Notes: generated by a model from the letters alone, not told the origin. A DNA stretch of 64,000 nucleotides from CAZVED01 sp964626205 (GCA_964626205.1 CAZVED010000005.1:1-64000); one strand, 5' to 3'. Shown: positions 31,593 through 41,440, counted from the first letter of the stretch. A program made the numbers and translations.

Positions 31593-32699
31593 TCAACGTC
31601 GCACCGCCACTGATTGCAGCAAACCGATCATCACGAACTTCGTGAGCAGCGACGAACCTCCGTAACTCACGAACGGCAGCGTGACGCCGGTGACCGGCAA
31701 CATGCGGAGGTTGCCGCCGAGGTTCGTGAACATCTCGACGGCAATGGCGATGGCGATGCCTATCGCGAAGAACAGCGTGAAGTCGTCATGTGCGCGCTTC
31801 GCCAAGAGATAACATCGATGGAAAAGCGTCCCGAACAACACCATGAGCATGACGACGCCAAAGAAGCCGAGCTCCTCCGCGATGACCGCGAAGATGAAGT
31901 CCGTCTGACGCTCCGGAAGGAAGCGCAGCTGGCTCTGTGAACCGAAGCCGAGGCCCCGCCCGATGACCTGCCCGGACCCGATGGCGATGACGGATTGCGT
32001 GACGTTATATCCTCTGCCGAGCGGGTCGGAGTCAGGATCCATGAAGACGGTGATGCGGTCCTTCTGGTACGGCTTCAGCACGAAGATCCACGCCACCGCA
32101 ATCGCGACAACGGCAGCGGCGACCATGATGAGGAGGTACGACCGCTTCACGCCAGCGAGCAACACCATGCCTCCCCACACGGACATGAGCAGGAGCGCGG
32201 AACCGAGATCCGGCTGAAGCATGACGAGCCCGACCACTACAGCCAACGCAAGACCGGAGCCGACCACATGCTTGAGACCACCCGGATGCCGCGCGTAGTC
32301 GCTGAAGAAGCGCGCGAAGTAGACAATCATGAACAGCTTCACGAGCTCCACCGGCTGGATACCGAGCCCCGCGATGACGAACCAGCTACGCGAACCGCGC
32401 ACGGTCGCACCAAAAAGCAGGACGGCGAGAAGGAGCACGATGGAGACGACGAGAAGCGGACGCGCCAGACCAGAGAGCTGACGATAATTGAACATCGGCA
32501 AGGCAAGCGCGATGGCCGTACCGAACGCGGCAAAGAGAATCTGCTTCCGGAAGTTCCCGAAGTCCCCTGTCACACCTTCCGCACCAGGCATACCGAGCGA
32601 TGTGCTGTAGAGCGCTGCGAGCCCGAAAGCGACGAGCAACAAGCTCGTTCCCAAAAGCACCCAATCGTACCGACGGAGATATCCGATATTCAACGACAT
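31593..32699 (-). CDS. rodA: RodA/FtsW-family peptidoglycan polymerase
   Basis: 368 aa with ten predicted membrane helices. This SEDS glycosyltransferase polymerises lipid II during elongation. The motif region ending in LPFVSYGGSSLLTKFVMIGLL, the catalytic-loop region GLGIQPVELVKLFMIVYFARF and FIFAVIAEELGFFGVV identify the SEDS family. The short loops and length fit RodA better than FtsW. The ATG lies 6 bp after a TAGCAT -10 box, so the mRNA is probably leaderless. Confidence 0.93.
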   Translation of the reverse strand: MSLNIGYLRRYDWVLLGTSLLLVAFGLAALYSTSLGMPGAEGVTGDFGNFRKQILFAAFGTAIALALPMFNYRQLSGLARPLLVVSIVLLLAVLLFGATVRGSRSWFVIAGLGIQPVELVKLFMIVYFARFFSDYARHPGGLKHVVGSGLALAVVVGLVMLQPDLGSALLLMSVWGGMVLLAGVKRSYLLIMVAAAVVAIAVAWIFVLKPYQKDRITVFMDPDSDPLGRGYNVTQSVIAIGSGQVIGRGLGFGSQSQLRFLPERQTDFIFAVIAEELGFFGVVMLMVLFGTLFHRCYLLAKRAHDDFTLFFAIGIAIAIAVEMFTNLGGNLRMLPVTGVTLPFVSYGGSSLLTKFVMIGLLQSVAVRR

Positions 32700-32705
32700 G
32701 CCGTC

Positions 32706-32734
32706 ATGCTACGGCATGGAACGATGTGGGACAA
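32706..32734 (-). promoter_or_regulatory. Leaderless-type rodA promoter
   Basis: On the minus strand TTGTCC (32729-32734), 17 bp, TAGCAT (32706-32711), then 6 bp to the rodA ATG. Transcription should start at or within a base or two of the A of ATG. Confidence 0.6.
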
Positions 32735-32793
32735 GATGCGAAAACGCGATGTATCAAAAAAGTATTCATATGAAAAAACGATACCTTCTCTCC

Positions 32794-32838
32794 TGTCATT
32801 GCGAGGGTCGACGTACTCGTCGGTCCGCGGCAATGACA
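32794..32838. repeat. TCATTGC-family hairpin repeat, type B
   Basis: TGTCATTGCGAGGGTCGACG, TACT loop, CGTCGGTCCGCGGCAATGACA. It matches the type B half of 25885-25984. Within the stem a G-C pair is replaced by A-T and another by G-T, so pairing is kept. Confidence 0.8.
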
Positions 32839-32851
32839 AAATGGGTATCGT

Positions 32852-33727
32852 TTATCGTCCGGGAGCGATGTACACCGACAGGTCGAGGATGTTGATATCC
32901 GGCATGACTTCGATGCGCGTCACGGTCGGCAGCGGCGTGAACCAAGACGCCTCCACGGCACGACGTTCTCCTGCCATGAGACGGCTGATGGTGACATACT
33001 GCACGCCAACGGCCTGCTGACCGGCGTAGGCGGTGACAAAAAACCCGGCGGAGTAGTAGCTGAAGGCCGTACGATTCACGACCGTGAACGACGCGCGCCC
33101 GACCGACGACGCCGCGTCCACTGCTGGCGGAACAAAGACCGCGCCTTCGATGCCGATGTCGAGGCGGCGTGCGGCCCAGTCGCGGTATCCCGGAAAGACG
33201 AGATGCGGATCGACACGTTCCCACCGCAGATTGCTGATGACGGTCCGCGCAGATGACGGACGCGCCTCCGCACGGACGCCGAGCGCATGGATGCGCTTGG
33301 TCTCTCCCGGAAGGAGGAAGCCGCGCTTCGCCGGAACGGTCATGCCGGGAGCGTCGAAGTGGTAGTCGAATGTCGCCATCCAGTTCTCGTTCGGATTCGT
33401 CGCGCGTGCGAAGAGATCGTAGCGCCCATCACCGGACGGCAGGATTGTCGCGTCCTCGAACAGGAGAGCCGTCTTGGCGCCGTACTGACGGAACGTCTCG
33501 ACCGGCACGCCGATGTGGCGGATGGTCGCGGCATCACGACGCTCCTGCACGCCGGAGACGAAGAACCAGTCGATGAACCCCCACGACGCGTACGCGAAGA
33601 GCGAGCCCGCGACGATACCGAGCAGGACGGTACCGACCTTCCTGACCAGCACCTGATGGGTCACCCACCAGTACCCCAATGACAGCTGTCCTTCATCAAG
33701 CTTTTCTCCTGTCGGATCGAATGCCAT
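32852..33727 (-). CDS. Single-pass membrane protein of unknown function
   Basis: About 291 aa from the ATG at 33727 (MAFDPTGEKLDEGQ). A cytoplasmic stretch of about 30 residues precedes one membrane helix (VGTVLLGIVAGSLFAYASWGFIDWFF). The rest is beta-rich and extracytoplasmic: GDGRYDLFARATNPNENW, FDYHFDAPGMTV, FLLPGETKRIHALGV, ISNLRWERVDPH. This pattern resembles immunoglobulin-like folds. Such proteins recur in CPR genomes without assigned role. It sits upstream of rodA on the same strand. Confidence 0.7.
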   Translation of the reverse strand: MAFDPTGEKLDEGQLSLGYWWVTHQVLVRKVGTVLLGIVAGSLFAYASWGFIDWFFVSGVQERRDAATIRHIGVPVETFRQYGAKTALLFEDATILPSGDGRYDLFARATNPNENWMATFDYHFDAPGMTVPAKRGFLLPGETKRIHALGVRAEARPSSARTVISNLRWERVDPHLVFPGYRDWAARRLDIGIEGAVFVPPAVDAASSVGRASFTVVNRTAFSYYSAGFFVTAYAGQQAVGVQYVTISRLMAGERRAVEASWFTPLPTVTRIEVMPDINILDLSVYIAPGR

Positions 33728-33789
33728 ATAAAGGAAGTGTAGCATTTTTTAAGGTCGTCGGCAACGCGCATCTTCCGACATTGTGAGCA

Positions 33790-33818
33790 TTGACGAGTCG
33801 CTTCCTTCGTGCTAGGTT
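33790..33818 (+). promoter_or_regulatory. Promoter TTGACG-17-TAGGTT
   Basis: TTGACG (33790-33795), 17 bp, TAGGTT (33813-33818), then AAAGGAG before the ATG at 33843. Confidence 0.75.
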
Positions 33819-33842
33819 CGCCTCACGAAAGGAGTTGTTCCT

Positions 33843-34322
33843 ATGACGACCACTCCGACCGTTCCTTCCGAAACCGCGACACAGCTCTCCTTCGGCAAGT
33901 ACGTCCTGCACGCATTGCTCCCACTCCTCTTCACGTTGGGTGGAGCATGGGTCCTGAGCTTCTGCATCACGTACGTCACCGATGCGCCCCTGCAGCAGAT
34001 CGACCGCATCCAGGTCCTCGCGTTGACTGCGCTCCTCCTGTTCACGCAGGTGCTCATGAACGCGCATATCTATCGCGGTGTGCCGGCGGAGCAGGATGTC
34101 GCGATGTATGGCAGCCTCATCGCCCTCATAGGGGCGCTCGCGCTGTTCATCATCCTTGCCGGCGAGACAATTTTGCTGCTCTTCGCGCTCATCATCACGT
34201 ACGGCATACTAACCTTCGTGTCCGCGAGTCGCCCAAGAGTCTCTGTGAGGTATCTCCTCCTGCAGGGCGGCGCCGTGATGCTCCCAATCCTGCTTCTCCT
34301 CCCCCGCATCCTCGGCCTCTGA
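33843..34322 (+). CDS. Four-helix membrane protein of unknown function
   Basis: 159 aa. The start is fixed by AAAGGAG 8 bp upstream. Hydrophobic helices cover about 22-46, 58-75, 88-120 (LIALIGALALFIILAGETILLLFALIITY, probably two) and 135-157. The N-terminal 15 residues are Thr/Pro/Ser-rich. Nothing recognisable is seen. It is a cassette with its own promoter and terminator, followed by a second membrane-protein cassette. Confidence 0.7.
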   Translation: MTTTPTVPSETATQLSFGKYVLHALLPLLFTLGGAWVLSFCITYVTDAPLQQIDRIQVLALTALLLFTQVLMNAHIYRGVPAEQDVAMYGSLIALIGALALFIILAGETILLLFALIITYGILTFVSASRPRVSVRYLLLQGGAVMLPILLLLPRILGL

Positions 34323-34328
34323 GCCGCA

Positions 34329-34360
34329 GACCGCCCTCCTCTGGGGGCGGTTTTCTTTTT
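34329..34360 (+). terminator. Intrinsic terminator
   Basis: A CCGCCC / GGGCGG stem with a TCCTCTGG-type loop is followed by TTTTCTTTTT. Confidence 0.85.
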
Positions 34361-34405
34361 AAGGACCCCATGCTACGGTCGAACCGTCACCGAAAAGGAG
34401 GCGCC

Positions 34406-34837
34406 ATGGACCATGACGGACCGTTTGCGCGCGCAATTCGCCGTTCGTTCATCCTGTACTCGTTCGTCTTGCCCGTCGCGCTCGGCCTCGTCGGTGCACT
34501 CTCTCCGAATGGACGAACGCTCATCATGAGCGGTGCGGACCTGCTCATCGGCATCCTCATCATCATCCTGCCGATGCTCCAGCGGAGCCGGTGCCCAGAG
34601 TGCTTCTCGGCGCTGTTCCATGTCGGCAACATGGGCTACGTGGCATTGCTCTTCTCGCGTTCACTCATTCTGGACCAGCCGAGAGCCTTCCTCCTCGCCT
34701 TCCTCTGGTCTGTCGTGACCATCGTCATCTCCCTGCGGAACGGCTTGGACCGCTACGTCCATCTCTACGCCCTGATCGGACAGATGATCGCCTTCGTCGC
34801 GACGGTCCACCTGATCCTTCTCTGGATCCATGGCTGA
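34406..34837 (+). CDS. Four-helix membrane protein of unknown function
   Basis: 143 aa. The start at 34406 is fixed by AAAAGGAGG; the frame upstream is open but not coding. Helices cover about 14-33, 40-57 (LLIGILIIILPML), 70-84, 92-107 and 118-140. A Cys pair (RCPECFS) lies in the loop after helix 2. No family is recognised. It has its own strong terminator and a candidate -10 (TACGGT near 34375), but no clear -35. Confidence 0.7.
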   Translation: MDHDGPFARAIRRSFILYSFVLPVALGLVGALSPNGRTLIMSGADLLIGILIIILPMLQRSRCPECFSALFHVGNMGYVALLFSRSLILDQPRAFLLAFLWSVVTIVISLRNGLDRYVHLYALIGQMIAFVATVHLILLWIHG

Positions 34838-34840
34838 CTC

Positions 34841-34873
34841 CTGCCCTCCGGCTTTTCGGAGGGCGTTTTCTTT
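34841..34873 (+). terminator. Intrinsic terminator
   Basis: An 8-bp stem (GCCCTCCG / CGGAGGGC) is followed by GTTTTCTTT. Confidence 0.88.
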
Positions 34874-34910
34874 CCCGCGCTGTCCATCTCCCGCTCCCCT
34901 GCTTTTTCCG

Positions 34911-34939
34911 TTGCTCATAGCCCGACCGCATGCTACGAT
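34911..34939 (+). promoter_or_regulatory. gyrB promoter
   Basis: TTGCTC (34911-34916), 17 bp, TACGAT (34934-34939), about 20 nt before the gyrB ATG. Confidence 0.6.
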
Positions 34940-34965
34940 TTCCGCGTTATTACCATCCTTCATCT

Positions 34966-36996
<2,031 letters not shown>

Positions 36997-37002
36997 CAAA
37001 AG

Positions 37003-37036
37003 AAAAAACGCCACCTCAACCGAGGTGGCGTTTCGT
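37003..37036. terminator. Bidirectional intrinsic terminator
   Basis: A 9-bp stem (CGCCACCTC / GAGGTGGCG) with a long T-tract on the minus strand (TTTTTTCTTTT) serves both gyrB and the convergent gene. Confidence 0.87.
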
Positions 37037-37045
37037 TCGTGGCGT

Positions 37046-37522
37046 TCACCAGCGGACCGGCGAAGCCTTGAAGCAGCGTTCGATGAACAATTCCGTGACG
37101 CGATACTTGCCGTCGTCGCCACGACGAACGAGCAAGCCTTCTTCGGGGCTCAGCCAGTAGAACCGGAACGTGTCGGGAGCGGTCACCGACCACGTCGGCG
37201 CTTCACGATCCGACATGAACAGCCCATAGGCATCGATCGTCTTTGTTCCGACGCGTCCACCCGGACCAACAGGGCCGAGAAGATCCCATGCCTGGTACGG
37301 AAATGTCCGTCCGGCGGCGCGTGCCGCACGGAAATGTCCCGTCAATTCAGCCTCGGTGAACGTTGCCCACTCGCCCTTGTCCTGACAGAACAGGACGAGA
37401 CCGAGCGCGACCTGCTCCACTTCCGCCTGTCCGAATGCGGAGAGGAACTTCTTCGTCGCATCGATGTCCGACGGCATGATGCGGTACGACCCAACGACCG
37501 TCGGCGTTTCCAAAGAGCTCAT
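37046..37522 (-). CDS. Hypothetical protein
   Basis: 158 aa. The start is MSSLETPTVVGSY at 37522, fixed by AGGAGG 6 bp upstream. It is soluble, with no signal. It is mixed alpha/beta with aromatic stretches (FPYQAWDLLGPVGPGG, TFRFYWLSPEEGLLVRRGDDGKYRV). No family is recognised; the style resembles phage-borne small proteins. It is a cassette with promoter TTGAAA-17-TAGGGT and a shared bidirectional terminator. Confidence 0.68.
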   Translation of the reverse strand: MSSLETPTVVGSYRIMPSDIDATKKFLSAFGQAEVEQVALGLVLFCQDKGEWATFTEAELTGHFRAARAAGRTFPYQAWDLLGPVGPGGRVGTKTIDAYGLFMSDREAPTWSVTAPDTFRFYWLSPEEGLLVRRGDDGKYRVTELFIERCFKASPVRW

Positions 37523-37544
37523 GGGAACCTCCTGTTGCTCCCCC

Positions 37545-37573
37545 ACCCTACTATGCCTAGACAGCTCTTTCAA
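37545..37573 (-). promoter_or_regulatory. Promoter TTGAAA-17-TAGGGT (minus strand)
   Basis: On the minus strand TTGAAA (37568-37573), 17 bp, TAGGGT (37545-37550), then AGGAGG. Confidence 0.72.
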
Positions 37574-37577
37574 CCGG

Positions 37578-37611
37578 AATAAAAATGGGGGTCGGCAAGC
37601 TGCCGACCCCG
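37578..37611 (-). terminator. Intrinsic terminator
   Basis: A 10-11 bp stem (GGGGTCGGCA / TGCCGACCCC) is followed on the minus strand by ATTTTTATT. Confidence 0.88.
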
Positions 37612-37626
37612 CTACTCGTTTTCTCG

Positions 37627-38142
37627 TCATGCGCTCGGCAACTCCGCAGGAAGCCCACCGAACGCACCAAGGTGTTCGCATGCCTGCCCTGCAAGCTCTG
37701 GCACCCGCGCCACAATAAGTCCAAGCTCGTCATCCTTGGGAGCGTCCGCGAGAAGCCGCGTCGCGGCCTCATGCGCGTGCCCGTTCGAATACGTGATGAT
37801 CTTCACGAGAGCCTTGCGTGACGGCGGGTCCTTTCGTACCAGAATCTGCCGCGCGGCTTCATCCGCATGCTCAGGCACGAATGCGAGGATGCACCGAAGC
37901 GTCGTCTCGCTCAGGTACGCCCTCGGATCCGTGAGCAAGCGCTCCGCGGCGATGCGCGCATGCGCGTCGGACGCGTAGATGATGACCATGCAGAGATCGT
38001 CCTCCGACGCATCTTCAGCGAACAAACGTCCGAGCAGTGCGTCGCAGAGCTTGATGGCGACCGGAAGCGCCTCACGGACGTGGTCGTTCGAGAACTCGCC
38101 ATTTTCGACCGCATCGAGAAAGAACTGCAATCGTGCGTGCAT
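37627..38142 (-). CDS. Helical-repeat hypothetical protein
   Basis: 171 aa. After a 45-residue N-terminal part come four repeats of about 28-32 residues with the pattern L-x-x-I-I-x-Y/F-x(2-4)-H-A-x-x-A-A-x-x-L-L: VIIYASDAHARIAAERLL, ILAFVPEHADEAARQIL, IITYSNGHAHEAATRLL and IVARVPELAGQACEHL. This predicts a small alpha-solenoid, probably a protein-binding scaffold. The start is fixed by GGAGG. It is a cassette with its own promoter and terminator. No function can be named. Confidence 0.72.
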   Translation of the reverse strand: MHARLQFFLDAVENGEFSNDHVREALPVAIKLCDALLGRLFAEDASEDDLCMVIIYASDAHARIAAERLLTDPRAYLSETTLRCILAFVPEHADEAARQILVRKDPPSRKALVKIITYSNGHAHEAATRLLADAPKDDELGLIVARVPELAGQACEHLGAFGGLPAELPSA

Positions 38143-38184
38143 GACGTCCTCCGAAGTACTCCGTCACCGGAATGTGACACTTCA

Positions 38185-38213
38185 GCCTTACCGCATCCGA
38201 AGCCGTTTGTCAA
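38185..38213 (-). promoter_or_regulatory. Promoter TTGACA-17-TAAGGC (minus strand)
   Basis: On the minus strand consensus TTGACA (38208-38213), 17 bp, TAAGGC (38185-38190), followed by GGAGG at the helical-repeat gene. Confidence 0.6.
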
Positions 38214-38225
38214 CGGTCGCGACAT

Positions 38226-38254
38226 GAAAAAAACAGGGCCATCAAAGGCCCTGG
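38226..38254 (-). terminator. Intrinsic terminator
   Basis: A 7-bp stem (CAGGGCC / GGCCCTG) is followed on the minus strand by TTTTTTTCAT. Confidence 0.87.
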
Positions 38255-38261
38255 TACGGAA

Positions 38262-38846
38262 CTACGCCTTGTCGCCTTCGACGGCGCCAGTCGCGCGAGC
38301 GCGGTACATGCTATGAATGAGATCGACCGCCTTGTGGCAGGTCATCGCGAGCGAGTCACAGAACTCCGGCGGCGCGGCACCGATGGCGCGCGCCTCTTCC
38401 GTCATGTCGTGCTTGAGGTAGCGCTGGCCCGAGAACGCAGTGTCGAATCCCGCGACCATCCTCCCGCCGAGCAACACGAACCGCATGGCCTGCTTGCCGA
38501 GCTCGTAGCGAGTGGTCTGCGCGAACGGTCGTCCGCAGTGGTGCGTTTCCTCGTTCGCGCACCAGAACAGCGTGACGCCGTACTTCGCGGCGTAGGCGAG
38601 ATACCGACGCTCCCAGTCGTATTGCACGACGCGCTCCTCGTCCGTCAGGTCGACGAACCCACCAAGTCGGCGCGGTGACGCGATGTGGATGTCGCCATCG
38701 ATGGCACGGATGAGGTCGCGAGCTTCCGCCTGCCAATCCGGCGCGCCTTGGATGGGGCCGGCCAGGAAGATGAGCGGATCGTTCGGCCATGTCGGGCCAC
38801 CGATGTTCAAGCGTGTCGGAGGGGTGAAAAACGTACCTGGGAACAT
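38262..38846 (-). CDS. Nucleoside 2-deoxyribosyltransferase-like protein
   Basis: 194 aa. The start is MFPGTFFTPP at 38846, fixed by GAGGAGG. The segment PLIFLAGPIQGAPDWQAEA matches the N-terminal nucleotide-binding loop of the nucleoside deoxyribosyltransferase-like fold, and DGDIHIASPRR plus ERRYLAYAAKYGVTLFW follow as in that family. Such proteins swap bases on deoxynucleosides or hydrolyse modified nucleotides, and many are phage- or defence-linked; the exact reaction is unknown. It is divergent from secE with back-to-back TTGACA boxes. A thematic link to the dcd/dut/thyX/tmk genes at 43-47 kb is possible. Confidence 0.78.
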   Translation of the reverse strand: MFPGTFFTPPTRLNIGGPTWPNDPLIFLAGPIQGAPDWQAEARDLIRAIDGDIHIASPRRLGGFVDLTDEERVVQYDWERRYLAYAAKYGVTLFWCANEETHHCGRPFAQTTRYELGKQAMRFVLLGGRMVAGFDTAFSGQRYLKHDMTEEARAIGAAPPEFCDSLAMTCHKAVDLIHSMYRARATGAVEGDKA

Positions 38847-38883
38847 GCTGCCTCCTCGAAAAGAGCGTTGTCGGGTCGCGCCG

Positions 38884-38912
38884 AGCTTGTCACGGAAAAA
38901 GCTCCGTGTCAA
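38884..38912 (-). promoter_or_regulatory. Divergent promoter, minus-strand arm
   Basis: On the minus strand TTGACA (38907-38912), 17 bp, CAAGCT (38884-38889). It is 8 bp from the plus-strand TTGACA of secE. Confidence 0.55.
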
Positions 38913-38920
38913 GGCGCGTA

Positions 38921-38949
38921 TTGACAACGGCGAGACAGTGCTGTACAGT
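38921..38949 (+). promoter_or_regulatory. secE-nusG promoter
   Basis: Consensus TTGACA (38921-38926), 17 bp, TACAGT (38944-38949), about 60 bp before the secE ATG. Confidence 0.8.
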
Positions 38950-38965
38950 CATCTCAGTCAGTTCC

Positions 38966-38987
38966 CCCGCCTCCGGGCGGTTTTTTG
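38966..38987 (+). terminator. Terminator-like hairpin in the secE leader
   Basis: A 5-bp stem (CCGCC / GGCGG) and TTTTTT lie between the secE promoter and start, which is the arrangement of an attenuator. The stem is short, so this is uncertain. Confidence 0.5.
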
Positions 38988-39011
38988 AAACCATTAAAAC
39001 TCGGCCCCACT

Positions 39012-39224
39012 ATGGCCAACTTCTCTCTCTCGGACAACGCACTCGTCAACTATATCCGCGCCTCGCGCGAGGAACTCGGCAAGGTCGTCTGGCCGCCGCG
39101 CGCCAAGGTCGTGAAGCATACCGCGATCGTCGTCGCGCTCTCGCTCCTCGTCGGTGCGTTCTTCGGCGCGTTGGACTTCGGCTTCAGCACCGGCCTGCAG
39201 CGTGTCATCGAACTCGCGCAGTAA
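39012..39224 (+). CDS. secE: Protein translocase subunit SecE
   Basis: 70 aa, the minimal single-helix form. The conserved amphipathic segment YIRASREELGKVVWPPRAKVVKHT is followed by one membrane helix (IVVALSLLVGAFFGALDF). It clamps SecY in the plasma membrane. The start is the ATG at 39012; no Shine-Dalgarno. nusG starts 11 bp after the stop, the usual secE-nusG pair. Confidence 0.95.
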   Translation: MANFSLSDNALVNYIRASREELGKVVWPPRAKVVKHTAIVVALSLLVGAFFGALDFGFSTGLQRVIELAQ

Positions 39225-39235
39225 CCTTCGGAACT

Positions 39236-39781
39236 ATGGCCAAACAGACAGCCCAACTCGGCCGCCGTTGGTACGCCATCCATACGTACTCCGGCTACGA
39301 GGAGAACGTGAAGTACAACCTCGAGCAGCGTATCGAGTCGCTCGACATGAAAGAAAAGATCTTCGCCGTCCTCGTCCCGAAGGAGAAGAAGATCAAGATC
39401 AAGAACGGCAAGCGCAAGGTCGTCGAAGAGAAGATCTTCCCCGGCTACGTGCTCGTGGAGATGGTCGTGGATGACGCGTCCTGGTACGTCGTGCGCAACA
39501 CGCCGAACGTCACCGGATTCATCGGCACAGGGACCATCCCGACACCGGTCTCCGACACGGAAATCAAGTCGCTCCAGAAGCGCATGGGTGTGGACGAGCC
39601 GGAATACAAGATCGACGTGGAGGTCAACTCCGCGGTCACCATCAGCGACGGTCCGTTCAAGAACTTCGAAGGCAAGGTCGCCGAGATCGACGAGGCTCGC
39701 GGAAAGATCAAGGTCCTCGTCAACATGTTCGGTCGCGAAACGCCGGTGGAGCTGGACTTCTTGCAGGTCAAGAAAGTCTAA
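39236..39781 (+). CDS. nusG: Transcription termination/antitermination factor NusG
   Basis: 181 aa. The NGN domain (RRWYAIHTYSGYEENVKYNLEQRI, IFPGYVLVEMVVDDASWYVVRNTPNVTGF) is followed by a linker and a KOW domain (VTISDGPFKNFEGKVAEIDEARGKIKVLV). The pieces and spacing are normal. It binds RNA polymerase and couples it to Rho or the ribosome. Normally rplK follows directly; here a repeat and two unrelated genes intervene. Confidence 0.96.
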   Translation: MAKQTAQLGRRWYAIHTYSGYEENVKYNLEQRIESLDMKEKIFAVLVPKEKKIKIKNGKRKVVEEKIFPGYVLVEMVVDDASWYVVRNTPNVTGFIGTGTIPTPVSDTEIKSLQKRMGVDEPEYKIDVEVNSAVTISDGPFKNFEGKVAEIDEARGKIKVLVNMFGRETPVELDFLQVKKV

Positions 39782-39797
39782 ATGACGGAATAGCGGC

Positions 39798-39857
39798 CAT
39801 CTCGGGGTACAACTTTTTGTCGAGCCATAGTCTCGCCAAAAAGTGTACCCGTCGTGC
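39798..39857. repeat. 60-bp hairpin repeat, copy A
   Basis: GGGGTACAACTTTTTGTCGAGC and GCTCGCC-like arms around CATAGT form an imperfect hairpin (CGGGGTAC...GTACCCG ends). The reverse complement occurs at 47909-47968 with 59 of 60 bases matching. It begins 16 bp after the nusG stop. Confidence 0.9.
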
Positions 39858-39924
39858 CCGCCCCTATCCGTCACACTTCTACCTCAACGTCACCTGAGCA
39901 CGTCGAACCGAAAGCGACCGATAT

Positions 39925-39956
39925 CGAAAAGCGCATCCATGCGGGTGCGCTTTTCG
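39925..39956 (+). terminator. Hairpin, possible terminator upstream of the aldehyde dehydrogenase
   Basis: An 11-bp perfect stem (CGAAAAGCGCA / TGCGCTTTTCG) with a 10-nt loop. T residues lie inside the stem end only, so termination would be modest. It may end nusG transcription. Confidence 0.5.
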
Positions 39957-40015
39957 CATTGACGGAAAACGCTTCTCATGCCCAAGATACGCACGCACCG
40001 CAAGGAGGTCTTTCC

Positions 40016-41434
40016 ATGACACATGTCCAGCAGGTCCGTTCCCCTATCGACGGGGAAGTCTGTTTCGAGCAGCAAAAGACGTACACCGCGACAGCCACCG
40101 GCATGGGCACCCTCGCCGAGCGTACGTTCCGCGACTGGCGGCTCGTTCCCGCGCCTGTGCGCGGCGAGCTCGTCCGTCGCTTCGGTGAAAAGCTGCGCGC
40201 GCACGAAGACGTGCTCGCGGCGGTCATCACCCGCGAGTCCGGCAAGCTCCTTTCGGAGGCGCACATCGAAGTCCGTAAGATGGCCGACATGTGTGACTTC
40301 GCAGCCGGACTCTCGCGACAGCTCCACGGCATCACCATGCCGTCGGAACGCGCACGTCACCGGCTCATGGAGCAGTGGCATCCGTTGGGGCCCGTACTCG
40401 TCATCACGTCATTCAACTTCCCGGCAGCGGTCTTCGTCTGGAACGCCGCGCTCGCACTCGTCTGCGGCAACCCGGTCATCTGGAAGCCGTCGGAGAAATG
40501 CCTCGGTACTGCCGACCTCTGCACGCGCCTCTTCCGCGAGGCCGCGACGGAAGTCCCCGGCTGCATTGGGCACCGTCTCCTGCAAGTCGCCGTCGGCGGC
40601 GCGGACGTCGCGAAAGCGCTCGTCGCGCTCCCGTATGTCCGGCTCGTCTCCGCCACGGGCAGCTGCGCCATGGGTCGCGATATCGCGGCACGGTGCGCAC
40701 CGGACCTCGGCAAGCGCATGCTCCTCGAACTCGGCGGCAACAACGCAAGCATCGTGACACCGTCCGCCGACCTCGCCTCAGCGGTTCCGGCGATCGTCGC
40801 TGCCGCGACCGGCATGGCCGGGCAACGCTGTACGTCGCTGCGACGCCTCATCGTGCATGAGTCCGTCCGTGACGCGCTCGTCGAGCGCCTCGAAGCCGCG
40901 TACGCCGCACTCGTCGTCGGCGACCCGCGCATCGCGGGAACGCACGTCGGCCCGATGATCGACGCCGCAGCATCGCTCCGTATGACGATCGCGCTCCAGC
41001 GCGCCGCCAAGGAAGACGGCACGGTCGTCTATGGCGGCAAACGCGTGGCCGTGCCTGGATGCGACGGCGGCTACTACCGCCACCCCGCGCTCATTACGAT
41101 GCCGAGCCAGACGGAGATCGTCCGCGAAGAAACGTTCGCACCGATTCTTTACGTCATGACGTATCGGTACTTCGACGACGCCATCGCGATGCAGAACGGC
41201 GTCGCGCAAGGGCTTGCTTCCTCCATCTTCACGAACGACGTGCGCGAGGCGGAAGCGTTCCTCTCGGCGGCTGGCTCCGACTGCGGCGTCGCTGCAGTGA
41301 ACACCGGCCCCGCGCTCGGCGACATCGGTGGCGCGTTCGGCGGTGAAAAGGACACGGGCGGCGGCCGCGAGTGCGGCTCCGATGCCTGGCGGCAGTACAT
41401 GCGACGGTCCACACAGGTCGTGAACTTCGGTTAG
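40016..41434 (+). CDS. Aldehyde dehydrogenase family protein, ALDH7-like
   Basis: 472 aa. The start at 40016 (MTHVQQVRSPIDGE) is fixed by AAGGAGG. The NAD fold shows SFNFPAAVFVWNAALALVCGNP-type and WKPSEK segments, the general base Glu in LELGGNN and the nucleophile Cys in GQRCTS. The end GGRECGSDAWRQYMRRST resembles the ALDH7 (alpha-aminoadipate semialdehyde dehydrogenase) group. It oxidises an aldehyde with NAD(P); the substrate is unknown. Its position between nusG and rplK is foreign, and its own strong ribosome site and terminator mark an insertion. Confidence 0.92.
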   Translation: MTHVQQVRSPIDGEVCFEQQKTYTATATGMGTLAERTFRDWRLVPAPVRGELVRRFGEKLRAHEDVLAAVITRESGKLLSEAHIEVRKMADMCDFAAGLSRQLHGITMPSERARHRLMEQWHPLGPVLVITSFNFPAAVFVWNAALALVCGNPVIWKPSEKCLGTADLCTRLFREAATEVPGCIGHRLLQVAVGGADVAKALVALPYVRLVSATGSCAMGRDIAARCAPDLGKRMLLELGGNNASIVTPSADLASAVPAIVAAATGMAGQRCTSLRRLIVHESVRDALVERLEAAYAALVVGDPRIAGTHVGPMIDAAASLRMTIALQRAAKEDGTVVYGGKRVAVPGCDGGYYRHPALITMPSQTEIVREETFAPILYVMTYRYFDDAIAMQNGVAQGLASSIFTNDVREAEAFLSAAGSDCGVAAVNTGPALGDIGGAFGGEKDTGGGRECGSDAWRQYMRRSTQVVNFG

Positions 41435-41440
41435 GCTCTC

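Noticed and set aside
37046..37681. N-terminal extension of the 37.0 kb hypothetical protein
   Set aside because: The extension crosses a terminator hairpin and promoter; AGGAGG fixes the start at 37522.
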